From the NCBI GenBank assembly GCA_018715105.1, contig DVMG01000081.1, positions 1 through 5,218 on the forward strand: a DNA stretch of 5,218 bases. The letters are read 5' to 3'. This document shows positions 1 to 5,218 of this stretch, piece after piece. A model generated the notes under the pieces. The model saw nothing but the letters and a program-made list of their open reading frames with translations. It was not told where the DNA came from and searched no databases. How positions within the stretch are numbered: the first letter of the stretch is position 1; each line of letters opens with the position of its first letter. The stretch is from Candidatus Ventricola intestinavium (lineage in GTDB: Bacteria; Bacillota; Clostridia; Christensenellales; Aristaeellaceae). The translations under genes and the position numbers were made by a program.

Positions 1-400
1 TCGCGCGCGCAACTTCCTCCGGATCGACCCTTCCCTCCGCATCCACGGGCAGATAGGTGACCGACATTCCCCGTTCTTCCAGCGCCCGGCACGTATTAAG
101 CACGGCATGGTGCTCAATCTGGGTGGTCACAAGATGTCTTTTCTCCCGCAGGGCGCCGGCCACTCCTCGAAGAGCCCAATTATCCGCCTCCGTGCCGCCG
201 GATGTAAACAGGATTTCCCCCGGCGCCGCTCCCACGGCCCGCGCCACCTGTGCCCGCGCCTGATCGATTGCCCTGCGCGCACGGCGTCCCGCCTCATATT
301 GCCCGCTGGCATTTCCGGCTTCTTCGCGAAAGAGGGGCAGCATCGCGCTCAGCGTATCCGCTCTCAGGGGCGTGGTCGCTGCGTGATCGAGATCAATCAT
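1..400 (-). CDS. Cysteine desulfurase (NifS/IscS family), N-terminal 133 residues, cut by the left edge
   Basis: This PLP-dependent class V aminotransferase-fold enzyme would convert L-cysteine to alanine and pass the sulfur on as a persulfide for Fe-S clusters or tRNA thiolation. The visible N-terminal part has the family landmarks: LDHAATTPLR at residues 4-13, a GNASGQYEAGRRAR block at 29-42 (usual form GNPSS..H..GR.AR), the PLP-phosphate loop TSGGTEADN at 66-74, and TTQIEHHAV at 92-100, where His97 should stack on the PLP ring. The PLP lysine and the catalytic cysteine lie beyond the window, so activity and subtype (NifS, IscS, or the desulfurase paired with ThiI) cannot be settled. The ATG ending at base 400 is chosen because a perfect AAAGGAGG lies 9 bases upstream; the in-frame TTG two codons earlier is too close to it. 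The gene has its own promoter and follows glyA on the same strand. The family call is firm; a specific gene symbol is not warranted. Confidence 0.93.
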   Translation of the reverse strand, partial: MIDLDHAATTPLRADTLSAMLPLFREEAGNASGQYEAGRRARRAIDQARAQVARAVGAAPGEILFTSGGTEADNWALRGVAGALREKRHLVTTQIEHHAVLNTCRALEERGMSVTYLPVDAEGRVDPEEVARA

Positions 401-409
401 ACGCAAGGC

Positions 410-417
410 CCTCCTTT
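410..417 (-). promoter_or_regulatory. Ribosome binding site of the cysteine desulfurase
   Basis: Read on the minus strand this is AAAGGAGG, a full match to the anti-Shine-Dalgarno sequence, 9 bases before the ATG at 400-398. It fixes the start codon and predicts strong translation. Confidence 0.85.
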
Positions 418-436
418 CCAGAAGATAGACATATTC

Positions 437-466
437 AGTTTAACTCCATTGATGTCCCTGTGTCAA
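437..466 (-). promoter_or_regulatory. Sigma-A-type promoter for the cysteine desulfurase
   Basis: On the minus strand a perfect -35 box TTGACA (466-461) is followed after 18 bases by TAAACT (442-437), which matches 4 of 6 positions of TATAAT. Transcription would start near base 429, giving a leader of about 30 bases that contains the ribosome binding site at a normal distance. The position downstream of the glyA terminator supports a separate transcript for the desulfurase. The -10 box is imperfect, so this is a prediction. Confidence 0.6.
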
Positions 467-495
467 CCCCGGTTTGTCGAAGCTAAATTCCGGGG
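467..495. repeat. Inverted repeat CCCCGG-N17-CCGGGG next to the desulfurase -35 box
   Basis: The arms are CCCCGG at 467-472 and CCGGGG at 490-495, perfectly complementary and separated by an AT-richer 17-base spacer. One arm directly touches the TTGACA -35 box at 461-466. No T-run follows on either strand, so it is not a standard terminator. The placement would suit an operator or activator site, but the arms are only 6 bases long and chance cannot be excluded. Confidence 0.4.
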
Positions 496-530
496 AGAAC
501 CGCCTTGCGGCAAAGATAGCCAGGCCGGGA

Positions 531-566
531 ATGAGAAAAGCGCCTGCCGGCAAAGCCGGCCTGCGC
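531..566 (-). terminator. Intrinsic terminator of glyA
   Basis: Just after the glyA stop codon on the minus strand, two 12-base arms (566-555 and 551-540) form a GC-rich hairpin around a TTT loop. It has an inner stem of 6 pairs, two adjacent G-A mismatches, and an outer stem of 4 pairs. The run TTTTCTC follows at once (539-533). G-U and A-U pairs between the preceding AAGG and the T-run could lengthen the stem. The position and form fit a rho-independent terminator that separates glyA from the desulfurase downstream. Confidence 0.8.
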
Positions 567-573
567 CCTTTCC

Positions 574-1827
574 TCAGTTGTTTTCACAGCCTTCATAGAG
601 CGGGAAGCATGCGCAAAGATCCATCACCTCGCGCTTGACCTGCGGGACCGCCGCTTCACCCTCTCGAATCACACGCGTGATCCAATGGGCGATGGCAATC
701 ATCTCCTTCTCCTTCATGCCGCGCGTGGTGACGGCCGGCGTGCCGATGCGCACGCCGCTTGTGATAAACGGGCTGAGCGTCTCCTTGGGGATGGTATTCT
801 TGTTGACTGTGATGTTAGCCTGGCCAAGCAGCGTTTCCAGCGCTTTTCCGGTAACGCCGGTTCCGGTCAGATCAAGAAGCATCAGGTGGTTATCCGTTCC
901 TCCGGATACAAGCCGGATGCCCTCCCGGATAAAGGTTTCCGCCATCGCGCGGGCATTGAGCACAATTTGATGCTGATAGGCTTTGAATGCCGGCGTCATA
1001 GCTTCTTTGAAGCACACCGCCTTGCCCGCAATGACGTGCTCAAGCGGGCCGCCCTGCGTGCCGGGGAAGATGGCTTTGTCGATCGCCTTGGCATAAGGCT
1101 CCCTGCACAGGATCATGCCGCCTCGTGGTCCCCTGAGCGTCTTATGCGTCGTCGTGGTGACAAAGTCCGCATAGGGCACGGGGCTTGGGTGCTCGCCCGC
1201 CGCCACAAGGCCGGCAATGTGCGCCATGTCCACCATCAGCAGACACCCGGCCCTGTCTGCGATATGCCGCAGCCGTTCAAAGTCAAGGATGCGCGGATAG
1301 GCAGAGGCCCCGGCGACGATCATCTTTGGCCGCACCTCCAATGCCTGGCGCTCCAGCGCGTCATAGTCGAGGACTTCCTCCTCCTCCGTGACGCCGTAGG
1401 GAACAAAATGGAAATATTTTCCGGACATGTTGACCGGGCTTCCATGGGTCAGATGCCCGCCATGGGAAAGGTTCATGCCCATCACCGTGTCACCCGGCTC
1501 CAGCATGGCAAAGTAAACCGCCATGTTCGCCTGCGCGCCGGAATGGGGCTGCACATTGGCGTGTTCCGCTCCAAACAGCTCCTTTGCGCGGGTGCGCGCC
1601 AACTCCTCCACCATGTCCACATACTGACAGCCCCCGTAATAGCGCTTGCCCGGATACCCCTCGGCATATTTATTGGTCAGATGGGATCCCATGGCCGCCA
1701 TCACGGCGTCGCTCACGAAGTTCTCCGAAGCTATCAATTCCAGATGCTCGCGTTGGCGGGTCAGCTCTGCGCGCATGGCCGAGCACAGCTGTGGATCTAC
1801 CGTCTCAATGGCTCTAAAATCAATCAT
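574..1827 (-). CDS. glyA: Serine hydroxymethyltransferase
   Basis: This cytosolic PLP enzyme interconverts serine plus tetrahydrofolate with glycine plus 5,10-methylene-tetrahydrofolate, and is the main entry of one-carbon units for purines, thymidylate and methionine. At 417 residues it has the usual bacterial length and looks complete. Visible landmarks are LIASEN (31-36), TNKYAEGYPGKRYYGG (51-66), QPHSGAQAN (93-101), SHGGHLTHGS (121-130), with the PLP-stacking His expected at 122 or 125, Asp200 and His203 in MVDMAHIAG, and the Schiff-base lysine Lys229 in TTTTHKTLRGPRGG with Arg235. PGTQGGPLEH (255-264) and the substrate-carboxylate arginine Arg360 in SGVRIGTPAVTTRG are also present. No key residue is missing. 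The ATG at 1827-1825 is preceded by a purine-rich AGAGGGGG about 11 bases upstream, and the protein start matches the family. The gene has its own promoter and a terminator at its 3' end, so it is probably monocistronic. The C-terminus carries three cysteines (405, 407, 414). Confidence 0.98.
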   Translation of the reverse strand: MIDFRAIETVDPQLCSAMRAELTRQREHLELIASENFVSDAVMAAMGSHLTNKYAEGYPGKRYYGGCQYVDMVEELARTRAKELFGAEHANVQPHSGAQANMAVYFAMLEPGDTVMGMNLSHGGHLTHGSPVNMSGKYFHFVPYGVTEEEEVLDYDALERQALEVRPKMIVAGASAYPRILDFERLRHIADRAGCLLMVDMAHIAGLVAAGEHPSPVPYADFVTTTTHKTLRGPRGGMILCREPYAKAIDKAIFPGTQGGPLEHVIAGKAVCFKEAMTPAFKAYQHQIVLNARAMAETFIREGIRLVSGGTDNHLMLLDLTGTGVTGKALETLLGQANITVNKNTIPKETLSPFITSGVRIGTPAVTTRGMKEKEMIAIAHWITRVIREGEAAVPQVKREVMDLCACFPLYEGCENN

Positions 1828-1860
1828 TGAATTGCACGCCCCCTCTTTTCATCTTCATTT

Positions 1861-1889
1861 ATTATACCGGTCCATCCTACAGAATGCAA
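1861..1889 (-). promoter_or_regulatory. Promoter of glyA
   Basis: On the minus strand a perfect -10 box TATAAT (1866-1861) follows TTGCAT (1889-1884) after 17 bases. The -35 box matches only 3 of 6 consensus positions, which might mean help from an activator. Transcription would start near 1855, leaving a leader of about 28 bases, too short for a riboswitch. I looked for paired PurR boxes, known upstream of glyA in Bacillus subtilis, and did not recognise any. Confidence 0.6.
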
Positions 1890-1906
1890 GAGCGCTCATA
1901 AAAGAA

Positions 1907-1944
1907 CAGGGCATCGTTTGACACTTCAGCATCAAAACGCCCTG
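1907..1944. repeat. Interrupted inverted repeat between the divergent glyA and DUF512 promoters
   Basis: CAGGGC (1907-1912) and GTTT (1916-1919) pair with AAAC and GCCCTG (1935-1944), leaving a 3-base ATC bulge and a 15-base loop; TGA and TCA inside the loop could add pairs. A second GCCCTG at 1944-1949 offers an alternative partner for the outer arm. Read on the minus strand the stem is followed by TTCTTTT, which resembles a terminator, yet no minus-strand gene lies upstream to be terminated. It could be an operator shared by the two promoters or a barrier to antisense transcription. Function is unknown. Confidence 0.4.
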
Positions 1945-1961
1945 CCCTGGGAGGGAAGGGC

Positions 1962-1990
1962 TTGACTTTATCTGCCAAATCGAAGATAAT
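1962..1990 (+). promoter_or_regulatory. Promoter of the DUF512-der-plsY operon
   Basis: TTGACT (1962-1967) and GATAAT (1985-1990) each match 5 of 6 consensus positions and are spaced by exactly 17 bases, a strong sigma-A-type promoter. The start would fall near 1997, about 29 bases before the ATG at 2026. No other promoter or terminator was seen before plsY, so this one probably drives all three genes. Confidence 0.75.
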
Positions 1991-2010
1991 AAATTGGATT
2001 ATTTTGAAGT

Positions 2011-2016
2011 GAGGTG
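2011..2016 (+). promoter_or_regulatory. Ribosome binding site that fixes the start of the DUF512 gene
   Basis: GAGGTG, within AAGTGAGGTG, closely matches the AAGGAGGTG complement of the 16S 3' end and lies 9 bases before the ATG at 2026. An in-frame GTG at 2014 overlaps this site and has no good ribosome binding site of its own, so it is rejected as the start. The AGAAGG touching the ATG is too close to act. Confidence 0.75.
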
Positions 2017-2025
2017 CGCAGAAGG

Positions 2026-3333
2026 ATGTCCCAGCGGATTGTGGAGGTTCAGCGCGGTTCTCTGGCTGCGCGCAGCGGTATCCGCGCGGGAGATCGGCTT
2101 GTCTCTATTGGCGGCACGCCGGTGCTCGATTTTGTCGACTATCAGTTTCTCACCGCGCGTCCGTCCCTGGAACTGCTTCTTGAAGATGAAACCGGCCGCC
2201 GGCGGACTGTGCATCTCCATAAACCGTCAGGCGATCCGCTCGGGCTGACGCTGGAATCTTCGCTGATGAGCCATCCGAAGACATGCGCCAACCACTGCAT
2301 GTTCTGTTTTATCGAGCAGATGCCGCCGGGCATGCGTGAAAGCCTGTATGTGCGCGACGACGATTGGCGCCTGTCGCTGATGGCGGGCAATTTTGTTACG
2401 CTGACCAATCTTCCTCCCCAGGAAATGGAACGCATGATTGAGCGGCGCGCCAGCCCGCTGTACATCTCCGTGCACACCACAAACGGCGAACTGCGCAAAA
2501 AAATGCTGCATCACATCCACGCAGACCGCATCATGGATCATCTGAAAAGGTTTGCGCAGCACAACATGAGCTTTCATTGCCAGGTGGTGCTCTGTCCCGG
2601 AATCAACGACGGCGCAGAGCTGGACCGGACGCTCTCAGACCTCGCATCCCTCGCGCCGCACGCTTTGACCGTGGCGCTTGTGCCGGTGGGTTTGACACGC
2701 TACCGGCAGCATCTGTTTCCCCTTCGCCCCTACACAAAGGAAGAGGCGGAGCGGATCCTTCTTCAGGCGGAGGCCTTTCAGGCCAGAATGCTCGCGCAGC
2801 ACGGCACACGCTTTGTGTTTCCTTCCGATGAGTTTTATCAGATCGCGCAGCACCCGATTCCGGATGTGGAAAGTTATGAGGATTTTCCGCAGTTTGAAAA
2901 CGGCGTCGGCCTTCTGTGCCGTCTGAAAGATGAGTTTGAAACCGCGCTGCGCCTGGATCCGGATGAGGAAAGCAACATTCCCCGGCGTGTCATCATGGCA
3001 ACGGGCACATCGGTCGCACCGTTTATGGAGACGCTGATCCACGCGCATCCCATTGCCGGGGTGCATGTGCGTGTCAAACCCATCATCAACCGCTTCTTCG
3101 GCGAGACGGTGACGGTTTCCGGCCTGATCACCGGGCAGGACCTGGTCGCGCAGCTCACAGGCGAGGACGCGGATGAAATACTCATCACACAGAGCATGCT
3201 TCGTGAAGGAGAAGATATTTTCCTTGACGATATGACGCTCGACGAAGCGCGGCGCCTGCTGGGCATCCGCATCACCCCCGTTGCGGACGATGGTGCGGAT
3301 CTGCTCTATGCCCTGCGCGGAATGGAGGCATGA
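2026..3333 (+). CDS. PDZ-domain radical SAM protein of the DUF512 family, function unknown
   Basis: This 435-residue soluble protein has three parts. Residues about 2-65 form a PDZ-like domain with the hallmark GSLAARSGIRAGDRL.SIGG. A radical-SAM-type centre follows, with the CxxxCxxC cysteines Cys87, Cys91 and Cys94 (TCANHCMFCF), expected to hold a 4Fe-4S cluster and bind S-adenosylmethionine. After it comes the family stretch with SLYVRDDDWRLS (106-117) and GNFVTLTNLP (121-130). The C-terminal part, about 290-430, is DUF512-like, with RVIMATGTSVAPF (321-333) and SGLITGQDLVAQL (365-377). There is no signal peptide or membrane segment. The reaction and substrate are not known for this family; the PDZ domain suggests it binds the C-terminal tail of a partner protein. 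It is first in an operon, and its TGA is one base from the der ATG, so the two are probably translated in concert. Length and domain order look normal for the family and nothing appears broken. Confidence 0.93.
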   Translation: MSQRIVEVQRGSLAARSGIRAGDRLVSIGGTPVLDFVDYQFLTARPSLELLLEDETGRRRTVHLHKPSGDPLGLTLESSLMSHPKTCANHCMFCFIEQMPPGMRESLYVRDDDWRLSLMAGNFVTLTNLPPQEMERMIERRASPLYISVHTTNGELRKKMLHHIHADRIMDHLKRFAQHNMSFHCQVVLCPGINDGAELDRTLSDLASLAPHALTVALVPVGLTRYRQHLFPLRPYTKEEAERILLQAEAFQARMLAQHGTRFVFPSDEFYQIAQHPIPDVESYEDFPQFENGVGLLCRLKDEFETALRLDPDEESNIPRRVIMATGTSVAPFMETLIHAHPIAGVHVRVKPIINRFFGETVTVSGLITGQDLVAQLTGEDADEILITQSMLREGEDIFLDDMTLDEARRLLGIRITPVADDGADLLYALRGMEA

Positions 3334-3334
3334 A

Positions 3335-4666
3335 ATGGCGAAACCCCTGGTTGCCGTTGTGGGCCGCCCGAATGTGGGCAAATCAACCTTCTTTAACCGA
3401 ATTGCCGGCCACCGGATCTCCATCGTAGAGGATACTCCCGGTGTGACGCGGGACCGCATTTATGCGGACTGTGAGTGGCTGAACCGCAAATTCACGCTCA
3501 TTGACACCGGCGGCATCGACCCGCGCACAGACGACATCCTGCTCAAGCAGATGCGCGCCCAGGCAGAGGTGGCCATCGACACATGTGACGTCATCCTCTT
3601 TTTTACCGACGGGCGCACTGGACTGACCGCCGATGATGAGGATGTGGCCACCATGCTTCGCAGAAGCGGCAAACCCGTCATCCTGGTTGTCAACAAGGTG
3701 GATCATCCGGGCATGAACGATGCGGTCTATGATTTTTATTCCCTGGGGCTGGGAGAGCCGTTTCCGATCTCTTCGACCAACATGCTGGGGCTGGGCGATC
3801 TGCTTGACGAAGTGATCCGTCACTTTCCCAAGGAGACTGGCGGCATGGAAGAAGAAGCGCACACGATTCAAATCGCCGTTGTCGGGCGTCCCAACGTCGG
3901 CAAATCCAGCTTGGTCAACCGCATTCTGGGGCAGGAGCGCTCCATGGTATCGGATCTTGCCGGCACCACGCGGGATGCGATCGACACGGCCTTCATCCGT
4001 GACGGGCAGCGTTATAACATCATCGACACCGCCGGCATCCGCCGCAAACGCGCCATTGAGGATGCATCCATTGAGCGATACAGCATTCTGCGCGCGCTGA
4101 CCGCCGTGCGCCGCTGCGATGTGGCGCTGATCGTCCTCAACGCCGAGGAGGGCGTCACCGAGCAGGACACCAAGATCGCCGGTTATGTGCATGAAGAGGG
4201 AAAGGCGGCCATCATCGTCGTCAACAAGTGGGATGCGGTCGAAAAGGACACCTATACCCTGGAAGCCTTCCGCAAACAGGTTCTGGAAGATCTCAAATTC
4301 ATGGATTACGCGCCCGTCGTTTTTATTTCGGCCCTGACAGGCCAGCGTGTGCCCAAGGTGCTGGAGACCGTCAAAGCCGTTTATGAGCAGGCCTCCCGCC
4401 GCGTCACCACCGGCCTTTTAAACGATGTGCTCGCCGATGCAACCGCCTCCCTCCAGGCTCCCTTTATGAACGGCCGCAGGCTCAAAATCTATTATGCGAC
4501 CCAGCAGGGGGTGTGTCCGCCCACGTTTGTGTTCTTTGTCAACGATGAGGACCTGATGCATTTCGCCTATCAGCGCTACCTTGAAAACCAGTTCCGCAAG
4601 ACGTTCGGCTTCGAGGGTACACCCATCCGTTTCATTCTGCGCGAGAAGAATCAGAAGGAGGATTAA
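3335..4666 (+). CDS. der: Ribosome biogenesis GTPase Der (EngA)
   Basis: Der is a cytosolic tandem GTPase that binds the large ribosomal subunit and is needed for late 50S assembly. The 443 residues give the full architecture. GTPase 1 has the P-loop GRPNVGKS (10-17), the switch threonine Thr38 in DTPGVTRD, DTGG (57-60), NKVD (120-123) and a G5-like ISS (145-147). After a short acidic linker comes GTPase 2, with a second GRPNVGKS (184-191), LAGTTRD (208-214), DTAG (231-234), NKWD (297-300) and SAL (332-334). A KH-like domain fills about 355-440, with the usual KIYYATQ...PPTF.FFVND stretch. The ATG at 3335 is chosen because GGAGG (3324-3328) lies 6 bases before it and the protein begins MAKPLVAVVGRPN as expected. 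The upstream in-frame codons from 3281 lie inside the preceding gene. Only one base separates it from that gene's stop, and its own TAA is 6 bases before plsY. Confidence 0.98.
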   Translation: MAKPLVAVVGRPNVGKSTFFNRIAGHRISIVEDTPGVTRDRIYADCEWLNRKFTLIDTGGIDPRTDDILLKQMRAQAEVAIDTCDVILFFTDGRTGLTADDEDVATMLRRSGKPVILVVNKVDHPGMNDAVYDFYSLGLGEPFPISSTNMLGLGDLLDEVIRHFPKETGGMEEEAHTIQIAVVGRPNVGKSSLVNRILGQERSMVSDLAGTTRDAIDTAFIRDGQRYNIIDTAGIRRKRAIEDASIERYSILRALTAVRRCDVALIVLNAEEGVTEQDTKIAGYVHEEGKAAIIVVNKWDAVEKDTYTLEAFRKQVLEDLKFMDYAPVVFISALTGQRVPKVLETVKAVYEQASRRVTTGLLNDVLADATASLQAPFMNGRRLKIYYATQQGVCPPTFVFFVNDEDLMHFAYQRYLENQFRKTFGFEGTPIRFILREKNQKED

Positions 4667-4672
4667 GGAAGG
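4655..4672 (+). promoter_or_regulatory. Double ribosome binding region before plsY
   Basis: Two purine-rich stretches precede plsY. AAGGAGG (4655-4661), inside the last der codons, is 11 bases before the ATG at 4673. AAGGAAGG (4665-4672) is 6 bases before the in-frame ATG at 4679 but touches the first ATG. Either start can therefore be served. Confidence 0.6.
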
Positions 4673-5218
4673 ATGTACATGGCTCTCACGCTGCTGCTTG
4701 GCTATCTGCTGGGCAGCATCTCCACCGGCGTTGTGCTTTCAAGGCTCTTTGGCCACACCGACATTCGCAGCCAGGGCAGCGGCAACTCCGGCACCACGAA
4801 TATGCTGCGTGTCATGGGGAAAAAATTTGCGCTGCTGACGCTTGCAGGGGATATGCTCAAGGGGATTCTGGCCGTTCTCATCGGCAAGGCCCTGGTGGGC
4901 GGTGTATCGGGCGAAATCCTCGGCGCATTTGGTGCGATTCTGGGGCATAATTTCCCCGTGTTTTTCGGCTTTAAGGGCGGTAAGGGCATTGCCACCAGCT
5001 TTGGCTGCCTGCTCGTCGTGTTCCCCTGGCAGACGCTTTCGGCCTTTGGCGTATTTCTGCTGGTTGTCGCCCTCACACGCTATGTTTCCGCAGGCTCTAT
5101 TGCCGCCGCCGTGACGCTTCCGCTCTTCGTCATGCTGACCACACCGGCGGATGCCGTGGTCTGGGGTTCCATTGCCGCCATTGGCCTGCTGGCCATTTGC
5201 CGCCATCATCAGAATATC
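4673..5218 (+). CDS. plsY: Acyl-phosphate:glycerol-3-phosphate acyltransferase PlsY, cut by the right edge
   Basis: PlsY is an integral membrane enzyme that moves a fatty acyl group from acyl phosphate (made by PlsX) to glycerol-3-phosphate, giving lysophosphatidic acid, the first committed step of phospholipid synthesis. The 182 visible residues start with a hydrophobic segment, MYMALTLLLGYLLGS. Conserved cytosolic loop 1 follows as DIRSQGSGNSGTTN (30-43) and loop 2 as GHNFPVFFGFKGGKG (91-105), with further hydrophobic segments around them. Loop 3 is just reached with RHHQNI (177-182). The family usually ends some 10-25 residues later, so little is missing. The ATG at 4673 is preferred because its product aligns from residue 1 with the Bacillus homologue as I remember it (MLIALLIILAYLIGS). 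The ATG at 4679 would only remove two residues. The gene is 6 bases after der and shares its transcript. In Clostridia gpsA, which supplies glycerol-3-phosphate, often comes next, but it is outside the window. Confidence 0.96.
   Translation, partial: MYMALTLLLGYLLGSISTGVVLSRLFGHTDIRSQGSGNSGTTNMLRVMGKKFALLTLAGDMLKGILAVLIGKALVGGVSGEILGAFGAILGHNFPVFFGFKGGKGIATSFGCLLVVFPWQTLSAFGVFLLVVALTRYVSAGSIAAAVTLPLFVMLTTPADAVVWGSIAAIGLLAICRHHQNI

Noticed and set aside
500..510. Small hairpin CCGC-CTT-GCGG between glyA and the desulfurase
   Set aside because: A 4-pair stem with no T-run is expected by chance in DNA of this composition.
107..598. A 163-codon open frame on the plus strand covering the gap between the desulfurase and glyA
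   Set aside because: It runs antisense over the desulfurase N-terminus, its promoter and the glyA terminator, and its translation resembles no protein family.
685..1830. A 381-codon open frame on the plus strand, opposite glyA
   Set aside because: It is fully antisense to an intact, clearly recognised glyA, its translation is rich in Arg and His with no family motif, and long antisense frames are expected in GC-rich coding DNA.
1828..1906. Possible riboswitch or T-box leader before glyA
   Set aside because: The predicted glyA transcript starts near 1855, leaving about 28 bases, far too short for a glycine, SAM or T-box leader.
2014..2025. GTG at 2014 as the start of the DUF512 gene
   Set aside because: It overlaps the GAGGTG ribosome binding site that serves the ATG at 2026, has no good site of its own, and would add MRRR ahead of the expected protein start.
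2635..3459. A 274-codon open frame on the minus strand, opposite the DUF512 and der genes
   Set aside because: It crosses the junction of two well-supported genes on the other strand and shows no recognisable domain. It is a shadow frame.
3383..4192. A 269-codon open frame on the minus strand, opposite der
   Set aside because: It is antisense to both GTPase domains of Der and has no convincing ribosome binding site or family signature.

Overview
The window looks like a piece of a moderately GC-rich Firmicutes chromosome, most likely a member of the Clostridia. By spot counting it is close to 60% GC in the coding parts. The grounds are strong AAAGGAGG/GAGGTG-type ribosome binding sites, sigma-A-type promoters, and the gene order PDZ/radical-SAM DUF512 protein - der - plsY, which is characteristic of clostridial genomes. 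The genus cannot be told from this sequence. Everything visible is chromosomal housekeeping DNA. I saw no insertion sequence, phage gene, CRISPR array, tRNA or rRNA.

Layout. Minus strand, left half: the 5' part of a cysteine desulfurase (NifS/IscS family) runs off the left edge. Upstream of it lie its own promoter and an inverted repeat abutting the -35 box, then the intrinsic terminator of glyA, then complete glyA (serine hydroxymethyltransferase) with a promoter of its own. Bases 1828-2025 are a divergent promoter region. It holds a glyA promoter facing left, a strong promoter facing right, and an interrupted inverted repeat between them. Plus strand, right half: a tightly packed operon of a PDZ + radical-SAM DUF512 protein, der (double GTPase for 50S ribosome assembly) and plsY (acyl-phosphate:glycerol-3-phosphate acyltransferase). 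plsY is cut by the right edge a short distance before its C-terminus. There is 1 base between stop and start at the first junction and 6 at the second.

How the genes fit together. The two minus-strand genes encode PLP enzymes of amino-acid, one-carbon and sulfur metabolism, but the terminator and second promoter between them suggest separate transcripts. The plus-strand operon joins ribosome assembly (Der), the first acylation in phospholipid synthesis (PlsY) and a conserved enzyme of unknown function. That DUF512 protein is the most open biological question here. I found no convincing new multi-gene system. The findings worth a second look are this protein, its coupling to der, and two inverted repeats placed at promoters.
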